Below, one piece after another: positions 41,725-51,026 of a stretch of 64,000 bases of DNA. How positions within the stretch are numbered: the first letter of the stretch is position 1; every line of letters begins with the position of its first letter. This DNA comes from Opitutales bacterium (GTDB lineage: Bacteria > Verrucomicrobiota > Verrucomicrobiia > Opitutales > UBA2995). The notes under the pieces were generated by a model. That model was not told the DNA's origin. It ran no database searches and worked only from the letters and a program-made list of their open reading frames with translations. Location of the stretch: NCBI GenBank assembly GCA_022824405.1, contig JAJDZZ010000051.1, forward strand, positions 1 through 64,000, read 5' to 3'. Both the position numbers and the translations under genes were made by a program.

Positions 41725-43077
41725 TTAAAAACTTCCGCTCACGGTGTTTTCGATGATGGGGAGCATTACCCCCTTGCGGAACAGGGTCACATTCCCGGTG
41801 CTGCTGGAGAGGACCACCGAAATGCACCGGGTGGCCTGGGAAATGGCGAAAGCCGCGGCATGGCGGGAGCCCAGGCCGGAGGGAAGCTTGTGGTCGTACT
41901 CGGGGACGTGAATCAGCCTTCCGGCCGACAAAATTACCCCGTCTCCACGTATGATGAAAGCCCCATCGACCTGGCTGAATTCCTTAATGGTTTCATCCAT
42001 AAAGGGGTTTAGAATATTGCGGTCCTCGTTCCTGTAGCCGTGAAAGGGGTTTAGGACCATGGGCTTGGTCATGGTTTCAACCTTTTCCGAATCCCCGACC
42101 ACGAACAAGGTCCCGACCCTTTGTCCCTCTCTGCCTTCCACGGTCAATTCCGTAGCAATGGCCAGGACCCGCTCCAGAACCTCGGGTTTTACGTTTCCGG
42201 GGAGGATCCTCCCTTTATCGGATAAGACCGATTTGAATTCCCTGCGGATGTCGATCATCACCATGCTGTCGAACTGGTTACTCTCGGCAATGCCCCCCAC
42301 ACAACAGATGCGGTCGCTGAATTTGAACATGCCTCGGCCCAGGCCAATCAGGACCGCACTCCTGAGTTGGGCGAAACGCTTGTTGGAAAAAGATTGAATG
42401 TGAAGGATGGGAACATCCTTTGCCGCGGCCGTATTTTCGAGGAGATTCGAGGAAATGATCACCGCTGGTATCCCATCGAAATGCGGGATTTCATCGAAGC
42501 CACCAATAAAGGTATCGGCAAAGAGCAATACCGAAGCAGCTCCGGCCTCCCTGGCTACGCGCCCTGCTTGCCTGAAAATCAATCGGTTGATTTTGTTCTG
42601 CCTGACCCCGGATTTGGCCTGGACGCTGGAAAACCCAGCCAGCAGCTTTTTCCGAAAATCCACAGGCTGGGGAGCGCCGACGAGACCATCGACAAAACCC
42701 GCATCCCTAAAAATGTGGGCCACCGAGGCCAAGGCCTGCAGATAGGATTTCTCCCCCTCACCGCCCAAAAATATGAAAACCAGATGAATTTTTTGCCTGC
42801 CCAGGAAATCATTATAATCGATCCCCTCTCTGCTGCGCCCCACGGCAAAAAGAAACCGCGATGGAATGGGGGCCCGGGTATGGGGAAGGATGACGCCATT
42901 CCCCAAATATGTTGTCATGGTATTTCCCCTTTGCAGGAGTTGCTTCGACAAAATCCGCTTCTCAAGCTGGGGCTGTTGGGCGGCAATAACATTCAAGAGT
43001 TCGAGCAAAACGCTTTCCAAGTCATGGCCTTCGAGGTCGATGACGCGGTTTTGAGAAATGTAGCGGTCGAGCATCAT
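41725..43077 (-). CDS. Diadenylate cyclase (c-di-AMP synthase) with N-terminal PTS EIIA domain
   Basis: This 450-residue protein joins three parts. Residues 1-150 are a fructose-type PTS EIIA domain with the phosphorylatable histidine H66 in GNGVILPHTRAPI. Residues 165-300 are an alpha/beta domain (RQAGRVAREAGAASVLLFAD, SDRICCVGGIAESNQFDSM) that weakly resembles the pyruvate kinase C-terminal domain. The C-terminus (about 300-450) is a DisA_N cyclase: the DGA motif starts at D371 and the RHxxA motif at R405-H406. It would make c-di-AMP from two ATP. PTS phosphorylation could regulate it by sugar supply. It has no transmembrane segment, unlike CdaA. No ybbR gene is next to it. Function assignment rests on the cyclase motifs. 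Confidence 0.88.
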   Translation of the reverse strand: MMLDRYISQNRVIDLEGHDLESVLLELLNVIAAQQPQLEKRILSKQLLQRGNTMTTYLGNGVILPHTRAPIPSRFLFAVGRSREGIDYNDFLGRQKIHLVFIFLGGEGEKSYLQALASVAHIFRDAGFVDGLVGAPQPVDFRKKLLAGFSSVQAKSGVRQNKINRLIFRQAGRVAREAGAASVLLFADTFIGGFDEIPHFDGIPAVIISSNLLENTAAAKDVPILHIQSFSNKRFAQLRSAVLIGLGRGMFKFSDRICCVGGIAESNQFDSMVMIDIRREFKSVLSDKGRILPGNVKPEVLERVLAIATELTVEGREGQRVGTLFVVGDSEKVETMTKPMVLNPFHGYRNEDRNILNPFMDETIKEFSQVDGAFIIRGDGVILSAGRLIHVPEYDHKLPSGLGSRHAAAFAISQATRCISVVLSSSTGNVTLFRKGVMLPIIENTVSGSF

Positions 43078-43131
43078 GGAAAATCTTTCCGGATCTCCTC
43101 GGCAACAAGGTGGAATATTGAGATGAGAAGT

Positions 43132-43509
43132 CTATTTCTCCCATTCGAGAGCGCCTTTTTTCATCTCGTAGAACAGGCCGACCAATAGCACGAGGAGAAA
43201 GAACAACATGGGCAAGAGGATGGGGACATTTTGGTGAATAAAATCCCGGTAAACCACGGCCCAGGGAATCAAAAAGATGATTTCAATGTCGAATAGAATG
43301 AACAGCATGGCCGCAACATAAAATTTCACGGAAAAACGCGTATGGGTGCTCCCATGGGCGGGCATCCCGCATTCGTAGGCCGTTCCCTTGACCGGGGACC
43401 TTTTCCGGATCCTTTGCCCCAGAACCTGGCTGGCGACGATCACCCCCACCGCAACCGCCAATGCGAGAACTACTTGCACGAAAACGGGGAGGTAAGCTTC
43501 TAAGGTCAT
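43132..43509 (-). CDS. nuoA: NADH-quinone oxidoreductase subunit A
   Basis: The 125-residue membrane protein has three transmembrane helices and the NuoA signature AYECGMPAHGSTHTRFSVKF, YVAAMLFILFDIEIIFLIPWA. It is a membrane-arm subunit of complex I. No nuoB or other complex I gene is adjacent: the neighbours are the diadenylate cyclase and a DUF362 protein, so this copy is separated from the rest of nuo, or the nuo operon lies elsewhere without nuoA. Confidence 0.95.
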   Translation of the reverse strand: MTLEAYLPVFVQVVLALAVAVGVIVASQVLGQRIRKRSPVKGTAYECGMPAHGSTHTRFSVKFYVAAMLFILFDIEIIFLIPWAVVYRDFIHQNVPILLPMLFFLLVLLVGLFYEMKKGALEWEK

Positions 43510-43637
43510 CCGTATATATTTTCAAAACGGGAGGTTACAGGTTTTCAAGCCGTTTTCGCCCGATCGCCCGACTTTTGACGTTCGAGGACCAAGGACCCGG
43601 ACCCTCGGGTGAGGAATCGCTTTCCAAACCCCACTTC

Positions 43638-44684
43638 CTAACGTACCGTAATAATGCGCCCCGGGGAAAGATCCCTGCTTCCCACCCCAAGTTGCTCCGC
43701 GTAAGCGAGCATGGACACCTCCTTCGGGATGAGCGGAAAGCGGTAACGGTCGCGCCACTTGTTGATCCGCGAAATCATGTAGGAATCAACCAGAACCGGA
43801 TCTTCACTCAAAATTACCAGATTGTCCGAAACCGTGTACAAGCTGTTGAATTGAGGGCCGCCGATAAATTGATATTTTTCCAGGCTGACGATGTTGAAAC
43901 TCCAGGTGGCGCGCAATTCAGGTATGGCGGCCATTTCGGCCACCGCGACCGGAGCATTGGCCGGCGAATGGAAAAAACGCAGGGTATTGCTGGCATTCCA
44001 AAGGGTGGCATTTACCAGCGCCCCGTTTAAAATCAGCATTTCATGATCGCTGATGGCGGGCAGGTTAATCCAGAAATCGACATCGAGAACCAAGGAGGCA
44101 GGGATAAAGCTTTTTCGGTCCTCAGGGAGTCGCCGTTCCGCGCCGGGATCCTCCTCGACAAATTCCTGGACCATGGGAGTGATCCCGGGGAGATAATGCT
44201 CACGCGGAGGGACCGGGCTGTCGTAATACCAAGTGGGGTGAAAATAATCCCCGGAATTGATTACCTGGACCTCGTGCCCGTAAAAGGTTTCGTCCCGCGC
44301 GCTCAAGGGGGGAAGGAATCCACTCTCCCTCATCCAGGCCCCATTGATATCGATGAGAAAAATATCCCTTGGAGCGTAACCCCGATCCACCAGACTTCCA
44401 ATCACCGCCCGGACCAAATTTTTTGAAGTGCACAACCCGGGCCCGGAACTGGTGTAAACCTTCAGGCCAACCCTCCTTTTTTCCTGGGGCTGGATGGTAT
44501 TTCCGCTGTGCTCCTCCCAGGCCTCAAACAGGGAACTTACCGCTTCTGTATAACCCCGCAGTTCGAAATTCTGCAACCGGTATTCCAAGGCCGGAGCCGA
44601 TCGCGCCTGGGATGCAAGGAGCAAGACCGAGGAGAAAACACCGAGGAGGACGGTGAGGACCCTAAGGAACTTGACACTAAACAT
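43638..44684 (-). CDS. DUF362-like exported protein
   Basis: From the internal ATG at 44684 the product is 348 residues with a signal peptide (FSVKFLRVLTVLLGVFSSVLLLASQARSA); an ATG 13 codons upstream is possible. The domain RRVGLKVYTSSGPGLCTSKN and NLVRAVIGSLVDRGYAPRDI, followed by DVDFWINLPAISDHEMLILNGALVN, follows the layout of DUF362. No ferredoxin-type cysteine clusters are present. The function of the family is unknown, although some members are ferredoxin-linked. The gene is divergent from the TPR lipoprotein gene. Confidence 0.7.
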   Translation of the reverse strand: MFSVKFLRVLTVLLGVFSSVLLLASQARSAPALEYRLQNFELRGYTEAVSSLFEAWEEHSGNTIQPQEKRRVGLKVYTSSGPGLCTSKNLVRAVIGSLVDRGYAPRDIFLIDINGAWMRESGFLPPLSARDETFYGHEVQVINSGDYFHPTWYYDSPVPPREHYLPGITPMVQEFVEEDPGAERRLPEDRKSFIPASLVLDVDFWINLPAISDHEMLILNGALVNATLWNASNTLRFFHSPANAPVAVAEMAAIPELRATWSFNIVSLEKYQFIGGPQFNSLYTVSDNLVILSEDPVLVDSYMISRINKWRDRYRFPLIPKEVSMLAYAEQLGVGSRDLSPGRIITVR

Positions 44685-44705
44685 TCGGCCAAGGAAATTT
44701 AATTG

Positions 44706-46196
44706 GTGGCTATTGTATTTCATGCAGTGAGATCCTTTAAAGGGGCGATATTTCTTATTTTGTCACTAGTCATAACCGGATGTTCCTCCCCTGAGGATGA
44801 GTTGGCCCATCAACTGAACCTGGCCAATAAAAATTTAGACCATGGAAGCCCCGAGCAAGCCATAAAAATCCTTGAGGAATTAAAAATATATCATCCCCAT
44901 CATCCCGAGATCCTGGAAAATCTGGCCTTCGCCTTTACCGCCGCGGAAGAGTTCCAAACCGCCGCCTTTTATTTCAGCCAATTAGCGGAAAAATATCCCA
45001 AAAAAATCGAGTATTACAAATTTTCTGCCCAGTCGTGGGAAAAGGCAGGCGATTTGAACTCGGCCATCAAGCTGTTTGAAGCCTACCTCTTGCGAGACCC
45101 GCGCGATTGGATGGCTTGGCGAAACCTGGCCGATCTTTATCTGAACACCCGCCAGACCTCCAAAGCCATTCGAGCCTACGCGAACAGCAGTCAGTTGAGA
45201 TTTGATCCGGAATTGAGCCTCAAAGCAGCGCTCCTGGCCAACTCGACCGGAAACCTTCGCGACGCGGAGAAGGGATTCTTTTCCCTTCTGCAGGTCGCCG
45301 ACCCCGTCGTGGCTAAGCGCGCTCACCTGGGATTGTTGGTTATAAAGCATAAGCGACGGCAATGGGATGCGGTGGAAGGCCTTCTCGAAATGCTCGACAA
45401 AAATTTCCCCGGGGCGGTGGAAGCAGAGGGATTATCCCGCGTACAGAGGGATTTGGAGATTTGGAAACAGGCTTTTCTCCGGGAACAAAAGCGAAAGAAG
45501 GAAGCGGAGGAACGCCACAAACTCCTCATGGAAAAACAACGTGAACGGGCCCTTCAGTTAGCCGCCATACGGGAGGCGGCGAAAAGGAAAGCGGAAGAAG
45601 CGGCCGTGGCGGAAGAAGCGGAGGCGGCGGCGGAAGGAGCAGCGATGGAAGAAGTAGCGGCCGTGGGGGAAGAAGCGGCTCCCGGGCAGGACATCGAGGA
45701 AGAACCGCCCCCATTGCCGGAGAAACCGCCGGAAGAACCATCTCCGGAACAACAGGCCCTCGAGAAAGCCCGGATGATCCTGGCCTCCAACCCAACCCAA
45801 GCCGTAGCTCAAATTTGGGGGATTATCAATCGAGGCATGGATTCGGCAGAAGCGTTCAGGGAGTTATCGCTGGCCTATTCTCATTTGGGTCAATTCACCG
45901 CATCCGAAATGACGGCGCTTGAAGCCTTGAGGCGTCAACCGGGCAATAACCGGTTGTTGCTCGGCTACCTGAAGACCCTTCAAAGAAACAAATCCGTATC
46001 CCAGGTCATTGGGGAGATACGCAAGTACCGCAGCAAATATCCCCAAAATCCGGACTTGCTCCTCATGCTGGCCCGGACTTGTGCCAGACCCGGTGGCGAA
46101 CCTTCAGCCGCCCGCAATTACTACAGGCAATTTATCTCCATGGCTCCCAACCATCCCGAAATCGACCGCGCCCGCCGGGAAGCCAGTGAAATTTGA
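44706..46196 (+). CDS. TPR-repeat lipoprotein with charged coiled-coil linker
   Basis: The 496-residue lipoprotein starts at GTG 44706 (a TTG one codon earlier is equally open); AAGGAA is 9 bases upstream. The signal ends in the lipobox VITGC near residue 26. TPR repeats occupy residues 35-250 (LDHGSPEQAIKILEELKIYH, WEKAGDLNSAIKLFEAYLLR). A coiled coil (REQKRKKEAEERHKLLMEKQ) and an acidic/Ala-rich low-complexity linker (about 285-350) follow, then a second TPR group to the C-terminus. It likely scaffolds envelope complexes. It ends adjacent to dnaG. Confidence 0.8.
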   Translation: MAIVFHAVRSFKGAIFLILSLVITGCSSPEDELAHQLNLANKNLDHGSPEQAIKILEELKIYHPHHPEILENLAFAFTAAEEFQTAAFYFSQLAEKYPKKIEYYKFSAQSWEKAGDLNSAIKLFEAYLLRDPRDWMAWRNLADLYLNTRQTSKAIRAYANSSQLRFDPELSLKAALLANSTGNLRDAEKGFFSLLQVADPVVAKRAHLGLLVIKHKRRQWDAVEGLLEMLDKNFPGAVEAEGLSRVQRDLEIWKQAFLREQKRKKEAEERHKLLMEKQRERALQLAAIREAAKRKAEEAAVAEEAEAAAEGAAMEEVAAVGEEAAPGQDIEEEPPPLPEKPPEEPSPEQQALEKARMILASNPTQAVAQIWGIINRGMDSAEAFRELSLAYSHLGQFTASEMTALEALRRQPGNNRLLLGYLKTLQRNKSVSQVIGEIRKYRSKYPQNPDLLLMLARTCARPGGEPSAARNYYRQFISMAPNHPEIDRARREASEI

Positions 46197-46226
46197 TTGG
46201 CTTCCCCCTCCTCCCACTTCATTCCC

Positions 46227-48137
46227 GTGCCCATCATTTCGCGAACCTGCATCGAGAATATCCGCCATAAGGTCAATATAGTCGAGGTGGTTGCCCCCGT
46301 GGTCGGGCTGCGCAAGACGGGCCTAAATTTCCGGGGACTCAGCCCGTTCACCAACGAAAAGACCCCTTCCTTTTACGTGCTTCCGGATAAAAACATCTTC
46401 AATTGTTTCAGCAGTGGAGAGGCCGGCGACGTCTTCAAGTTTGTGCAACTCACCGAAAAGCTCAATTTCCAGGAGGCGGTTGAAGCGCTGGCAATGCGCT
46501 ACAATATTCCGGTCGAGTATGAGAAAGGGATGGCGCCGACAGGATTCAAACCTTCCATCCGCAAGGAAATCCTGGACATCCACGACATTGCCACGGCCCA
46601 TTACCACGCCAATTTCATGGCCGATACACCGGAGGGAACGCAGATCCGCACCTATTGGCGACGGAACCGAAAGTTCTCCCTCCAGGTGGCCCGCCAACAC
46701 AAGATTGGTTTGGCCCTTCCCGACGAATCATCCCTCTTCCAACAATTGCAGGGAAAGAATTTTTCACGGGAGGCCCTGGAAAAATGCGGACTTTTTTTCC
46801 CATCGAAACAGGGTGGGAAAAAATCGACCCTGTTTCCCCGCTTTCGCGGACGGCTCATGATTCCCATACGCGAACATGCCAATCGGCGGGTCATTGCCTT
46901 CACGGCACGTCAGTTGGATCTCACCCCTCGGGATGATCCGTCGCGGGAAGCAAAATACATCAACTCCCCCGAGACCCCTCTATTCAACAAGAGTCGCACC
47001 CTTTTTGGACTCCACCAATGCAAAAAGGAAGCCTCTCCGGCTAATCCCTTTATCCTGGTCGAAGGTCAGCTCGATGCCATTCGATGCTGGACCGTAGGAT
47101 TGCCCGCCGTGGCCCCCCAGGGAACATCCATTACCGAGGGCCAACTACTCCTCCTCAAACGGTTCAACCAGGAAGTCATTTTTCTGTTCGATGGAGATGA
47201 GGCCGGAGAAAAGGCCGCCTTGCGGGCCCTTCCCATGGCCTGGAAGGTGGGATTGGACATCCGATTTTACACTTTGAAGAAAGGGGAGGATCCCGACGAT
47301 GTCATTCTCCGGACTGGAGAAATTTTTGCCTCATTGGTGAAAGAGGAATCGGTTTCCCCCCTCCGGTTTGCTATCGATAGCCTGCTCCCCCACCCGGCCC
47401 AAGCCACTCCTCAGGAAAAAGACAGAGCGGCAAAGGCCGCCTTCGCCCTGCTGTCGAACCTGGGATCCGAACTCATGCGGGTAGAGTACCTGACCCAACT
47501 GGCTCACCTCATGAAAATAGAGGAAGCGGTTCTTTCCACCGATTTCAAAAAATACCTCTCGGCCAAAAAATCCCGCTTCAGCAGTCCTCCGCGTTTTGGG
47601 GACCCTACCCAACAACGGCCTGAGGATAATAGAAACTCAAAGTTGACAAACGCTGAAGAAGATCTAATTTTGGCTCTTTTTGAGTATCCGGACCTGGGGG
47701 AAAGTCTGAGCCAAGTTATTGATTATGAATGGATTGATGATTCTCAAGCCAGTGGGAGAATCCTCAATCGTATCCTCGCGGAAGTCGATCATGGTTCCTG
47801 GCACGGTGTCGGCGGCATGGATGAACTCCTGGAAACGGATAAAGAAAGGAACTATTTTTTTGCAATTCGGTCGAAAGAATGTTTGGGCGAAAATCTCCTC
47901 CAGGTAATAAAAGAGGCCGTAATCTCACTTTACAAACGCCATGTTCGCCTTCAGATCAAATCCCTGGATGCGGGGATCCAAAACCAAACCGGCCAACCCA
48001 AAAAAATTACTGAATACATGAAACAGAGAAGGGACTTGAAGCGTTCCATTAACAATCCTCCCAATTTGTTCCAGTCCATCGACCTGACCGTCGCCCCCCA
48101 TGCCCCCCGAAACGATCAGCCAACCCTTCGCAAATAA
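46227..48137 (+). CDS. dnaG: DNA primase with degenerate zinc finger
   Basis: DnaG makes RNA primers for replication. I chose GTG 46227, giving MPIISRTCIENIRHKVNIVE, which matches usual DnaG starts; a TTG at 46197 also opens the frame. The product is 636 residues. In the N-terminal zinc domain the usual CPFH..HCFGC ligands read SPFTNEKTPSF and NCFSSGEAGD, so three of four metal ligands are missing. The RNA polymerase core has ILVEGQLDAIRCWTVGLPAV and the TOPRIM FLFDGDEAGEKAAL with intact acidic residues. The C-terminal helicase-binding region is present but poorly conserved. The gene is 58 bases upstream of rpoD, as in the classical macromolecular synthesis operon, without rpsU. Confidence 0.93.
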   Translation: MPIISRTCIENIRHKVNIVEVVAPVVGLRKTGLNFRGLSPFTNEKTPSFYVLPDKNIFNCFSSGEAGDVFKFVQLTEKLNFQEAVEALAMRYNIPVEYEKGMAPTGFKPSIRKEILDIHDIATAHYHANFMADTPEGTQIRTYWRRNRKFSLQVARQHKIGLALPDESSLFQQLQGKNFSREALEKCGLFFPSKQGGKKSTLFPRFRGRLMIPIREHANRRVIAFTARQLDLTPRDDPSREAKYINSPETPLFNKSRTLFGLHQCKKEASPANPFILVEGQLDAIRCWTVGLPAVAPQGTSITEGQLLLLKRFNQEVIFLFDGDEAGEKAALRALPMAWKVGLDIRFYTLKKGEDPDDVILRTGEIFASLVKEESVSPLRFAIDSLLPHPAQATPQEKDRAAKAAFALLSNLGSELMRVEYLTQLAHLMKIEEAVLSTDFKKYLSAKKSRFSSPPRFGDPTQQRPEDNRNSKLTNAEEDLILALFEYPDLGESLSQVIDYEWIDDSQASGRILNRILAEVDHGSWHGVGGMDELLETDKERNYFFAIRSKECLGENLLQVIKEAVISLYKRHVRLQIKSLDAGIQNQTGQPKKITEYMKQRRDLKRSINNPPNLFQSIDLTVAPHAPRNDQPTLRK

Positions 48138-48195
48138 CAACCAGGTGAAAGTGCAGATAGCCAATCTGCGAAAGGCCTGAAAGTCCTACACCAAA

Positions 48196-49926
48196 ATGAC
48201 GCTTAAAAAGAAGGCGAGCGCATCCAAAGACGCATCCGCTAATATAAAGGCCAGCCGCAGGAGTCTCATCAACGACAAGATCCGTCAGTTGATCCGGCAT
48301 TCCAAAGAACAGGGCTTTCTAACCTTTACCGATATCAATGAAGCGCTTCCGGATACCATAGACAGTTCCGAGGAAATCGAGAACGTGATCGCGATTCTGG
48401 AAAATCTCGATATCGACATAATCGATTCCAGTGAGATAGAAACCTACAAACAACGCCTGGAAGAGGAGGAGGAAGAGGAAGTTCAGGCATCCCAGTACGA
48501 TATATTGGACGATCCCGTCCGGATGTACCTGAAGCAAATGGGCCAGGTGCCGCTTCTCACCCGGGAACAGGAGGTGGAAATATCCAAGCGCATAGAACGG
48601 GCCGAGCAAAAGGCTCAATCCATTCTGTTTTCAGTCGGATTGACCAGTCAGTTCCACATAAATTTGGCCCGTCGACTCATCAACCGGGAGGAACGGTTCG
48701 ACCGGGTCGTCCTCGATAAGAAAGTCGATAGCCGGGAAAATTATTTCAATATGCTTCCCGTTCTCCTCGAAACGGTGGAGAAATGGGAGAGACTTACGCA
48801 AAAAGCCTGGGAATCCCATCTGAGAGCCACTCATCCAACCGTGGCCAAACGGGGCATGACCCGGTTCCGAAACTGCGAAGCGCAACTCTCCGCCAATTTT
48901 AAGAAATTCTGTTTCAAGCTGAAGGTATTCGAGGAGTTTCTCCGGAATCTCACCCCGAAAATAAAACGAATCGATGAAATCCACCATCTGCTTGAATTGG
49001 ATGCCCGTTCCAAGACCAGGAAAATTCCGCCCCGGATCAAGAAGGCCATGCAGTTGGAATTGAACAATTTCAAGGTCAGCATGCGCATAGAACCGGAGGA
49101 CCTGGTCAAATTGGTGCGCGACGTGAGGATCGCCATGCGCAGGGCACACCGGGCCAAAACCGAAATGGTGGAAGCCAACCTGCGATTGGTCATTTCCATT
49201 GCCAAAAAGTATACAAATCGGGGCCTCTCCTTTCTGGACCTCATTCAGGAAGGAAACATGGGCCTGATGAAGGCAGTGGAAAAATTTGAATACCGCCGCG
49301 GCTACAAGTTCTCCACTTACGCCACTTGGTGGATCCGGCAGGCCATTACCCGTTCCATAGCCGATCAGGCCAGAACCATCCGGATTCCCGTCCATATGAT
49401 CGAAACCCTGAACAAGGTCATGCAGGTACAGAAACAACTCTACCAGGAATTGGGGCACGAACCGACCGCGGAAGAAGTCGCCGAAGAAATGCAACTTCCG
49501 GTGGAGCGCGTCCAGGCCATCATGAAAATGGCCCAACAACCTATCAGTCTGCAAAGCCCGGTGGGGGACAATGACGACACCAATTTTGGGGATTTTATCG
49601 AAGACAAGGGGGCGGAAAATCCTTATGACATGACCGCCTTCAGTTTGCTCAGGGAAAAAATTGTCGACGTGCTGGATAGCCTTACCGAAAGGGAGCGGCG
49701 GGTCCTTTCCTTGCGCTTCGGTCTGGTCGATGGCTACTCCAGGACCCTGGAAGAAGTGGGCCGTCAATTCAACGTCACCCGCGAACGCATTCGGCAAATC
49801 GAAGCCAAAGCCCTCAGGAAAATGCGACATCCGACCCGTATCCGCCAGTTGTACGGCTTCTTCGATGGCGACCACATCGAGTCCAACCTGGGAATCGCCA
49901 AAAACCAAGGCTCCCCTATCCCTTAG
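48196..49926 (+). CDS. rpoD: RNA polymerase primary sigma factor
   Basis: This is the housekeeping sigma-70, 576 residues. Region 1.1 is at the N-terminus ([20 protein letters not shown]), region 1.2 at [20 protein letters not shown], then a non-conserved region of about 220 residues. Region 2 contains [20 protein letters not shown], region 3 [18 protein letters not shown] and region 4.2 [21 protein letters not shown] lysine-rich N-terminus ([11 protein letters not shown]) precedes region 1.1. It follows dnaG with 58 bases between. Confidence 0.97.
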   Translation: MTLKKKASASKDASANIKASRRSLINDKIRQLIRHSKEQGFLTFTDINEALPDTIDSSEEIENVIAILENLDIDIIDSSEIETYKQRLEEEEEEEVQASQYDILDDPVRMYLKQMGQVPLLTREQEVEISKRIERAEQKAQSILFSVGLTSQFHINLARRLINREERFDRVVLDKKVDSRENYFNMLPVLLETVEKWERLTQKAWESHLRATHPTVAKRGMTRFRNCEAQLSANFKKFCFKLKVFEEFLRNLTPKIKRIDEIHHLLELDARSKTRKIPPRIKKAMQLELNNFKVSMRIEPEDLVKLVRDVRIAMRRAHRAKTEMVEANLRLVISIAKKYTNRGLSFLDLIQEGNMGLMKAVEKFEYRRGYKFSTYATWWIRQAITRSIADQARTIRIPVHMIETLNKVMQVQKQLYQELGHEPTAEEVAEEMQLPVERVQAIMKMAQQPISLQSPVGDNDDTNFGDFIEDKGAENPYDMTAFSLLREKIVDVLDSLTERERRVLSLRFGLVDGYSRTLEEVGRQFNVTRERIRQIEAKALRKMRHPTRIRQLYGFFDGDHIESNLGIAKNQGSPIP

Positions 49927-50153
49927 CCCGTATTCCTCCCAAAATTCGTAGTGAACGAAGATCGGGCGCCGGCGCGGGTTTCCAACAGATTCGCCCGTGA
50001 AACTGTGCCTGTCCGGCCATAACGCGAAACCGGATGGACACCTCGCAAACGCGCCTGCATCTGTGCGGACCATGGGCAGGAGAATCCAACGAAGTCCGCA
50101 CCAGCGCCGATAATCCGCAGAGCAGTAGAGAAATCGTGAGAAATGGTGGCCAG

Positions 50154-50507
50154 GTGAATCCGGTTCAAAGGTTGCTGCCCTCCCTGGCTGCAACCGCGAT
50201 TTTTCTAAGTGGATGTGGGACCGCCTTGCCGCCCTCCGGAGAATGGGAGGGTCAAGGTGTGGAGCCCTCTCCCTTCCTGTCGGTCGGAACGGTCACCCTG
50301 GTGGATAAGGACACCGCCACCGCCGTGGTCAGGCTTTTCCATGGGCATACTCAACTTTCCCAACCTCTATACTCGCGAACGCCACAACTCGATTTCACCG
50401 CCCAACTGAGGCCTACCGGGCTGAGAACGGGTCGGAGCGTGGGGGTGGTTATCCGCCGTGGGTCTCCATCTCCAGGAGAGGAAGTAGTGGTCCAGCCGGC
50501 TCCCTGA
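50154..50507 (+). CDS. Small hypothetical lipoprotein
   Basis: The GTG at 50154 follows GGTGG and opens a 117-residue product with a lipoprotein signal (MNPVQRLLPSLAATAIFLSGC). The frame is open for 40 further codons upstream, but this segment is not signal-like. The mature part (GTVTLVDKDTATAVVRLFHG, TAQLRPTGLRTGRSVGVVIR) looks like a small beta-barrel. I do not recognise it. The 227 bases between rpoD and this gene hold no gene I can support. Confidence 0.6.
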   Translation: MNPVQRLLPSLAATAIFLSGCGTALPPSGEWEGQGVEPSPFLSVGTVTLVDKDTATAVVRLFHGHTQLSQPLYSRTPQLDFTAQLRPTGLRTGRSVGVVIRRGSPSPGEEVVVQPAP

Positions 50508-50657
50508 TGGGCGTTGGAGGTCTCAAATCCTCGTCCGAGCGGAAACAAATCGCCTTTCGCCCAAAGCGGTCGGCCCAATTTTTGATCTCAATATGGCCTC
50601 TCTTGACTTGCACAATCCACTCGTCTCCGGCATTAATGGCCCTTTCTTAGAAATATT

Positions 50658-50933
50658 ATGATACCAACTACCCACATCTTCGGCATTTTCCAACAATTGG
50701 GACCGCTGGAAATATTTGTAATCGTATTTGTCATTCTCCTACTTTTCGGAGCCAAAAAACTACCCGAACTGGCCCGGGGTATGGGAAAGGCAATGCGGGA
50801 ATTCAAGAAGGCCACAAAGGAGGTTGAGCAGGATATCAAGTCTGCCATGGAAGAGGAACCGGTGGAGACCCAAAAGAAGGGATCGAATCTCCCACCGAAG
50901 ACTCCCCCAAATACCCTGAACTCGGATAATTAA
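50658..50933 (+). CDS. tatA: Sec-independent translocase TatA/E-type protein
   Basis: The 91-residue protein has the TatA layout: a short N-terminus, one transmembrane helix (LEIFVIVFVILLLFGAKKLP), the FGxxKLPEL hinge, an amphipathic helix (ARGMGKAMREFKKATKEVEQ) and a polar tail. It forms the pore-like oligomer of twin-arginine export. This window encodes at least four proteins with twin-arginine signals (6561, 11813, 23287, 35992). No tatB or tatC gene is adjacent. It precedes mreB by 93 bases. Confidence 0.9.
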   Translation: MIPTTHIFGIFQQLGPLEIFVIVFVILLLFGAKKLPELARGMGKAMREFKKATKEVEQDIKSAMEEEPVETQKKGSNLPPKTPPNTLNSDN

Positions 50934-51026
50934 TTGACTTCACGGGATTATGACTTTTTCAACTAAAGCCCTAAGCCCGCCACTTCTCCCTCCATCCGAT
51001 TTCTGACCTCAAACTAATTCACGATT

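Noticed and set aside
48631-50193. 520-codon minus-strand reading frame across rpoD
   Set aside because: It is antisense to the housekeeping sigma factor, whose conserved regions are unmistakable; the long open frame follows from codon bias.
49923-50193. Minus-strand peptide with a GAGADFVGF stretch that recalls TIM-barrel enzymes such as TrpF
   Set aside because: The match is confined to a few residues, the frame ends quickly and no flanking domain supports it.
50597-50640. TTGACT box before tatA
   Set aside because: The nearest -10-like hexamer is about 24 bases away, too far for a normal sigma-70 promoter.
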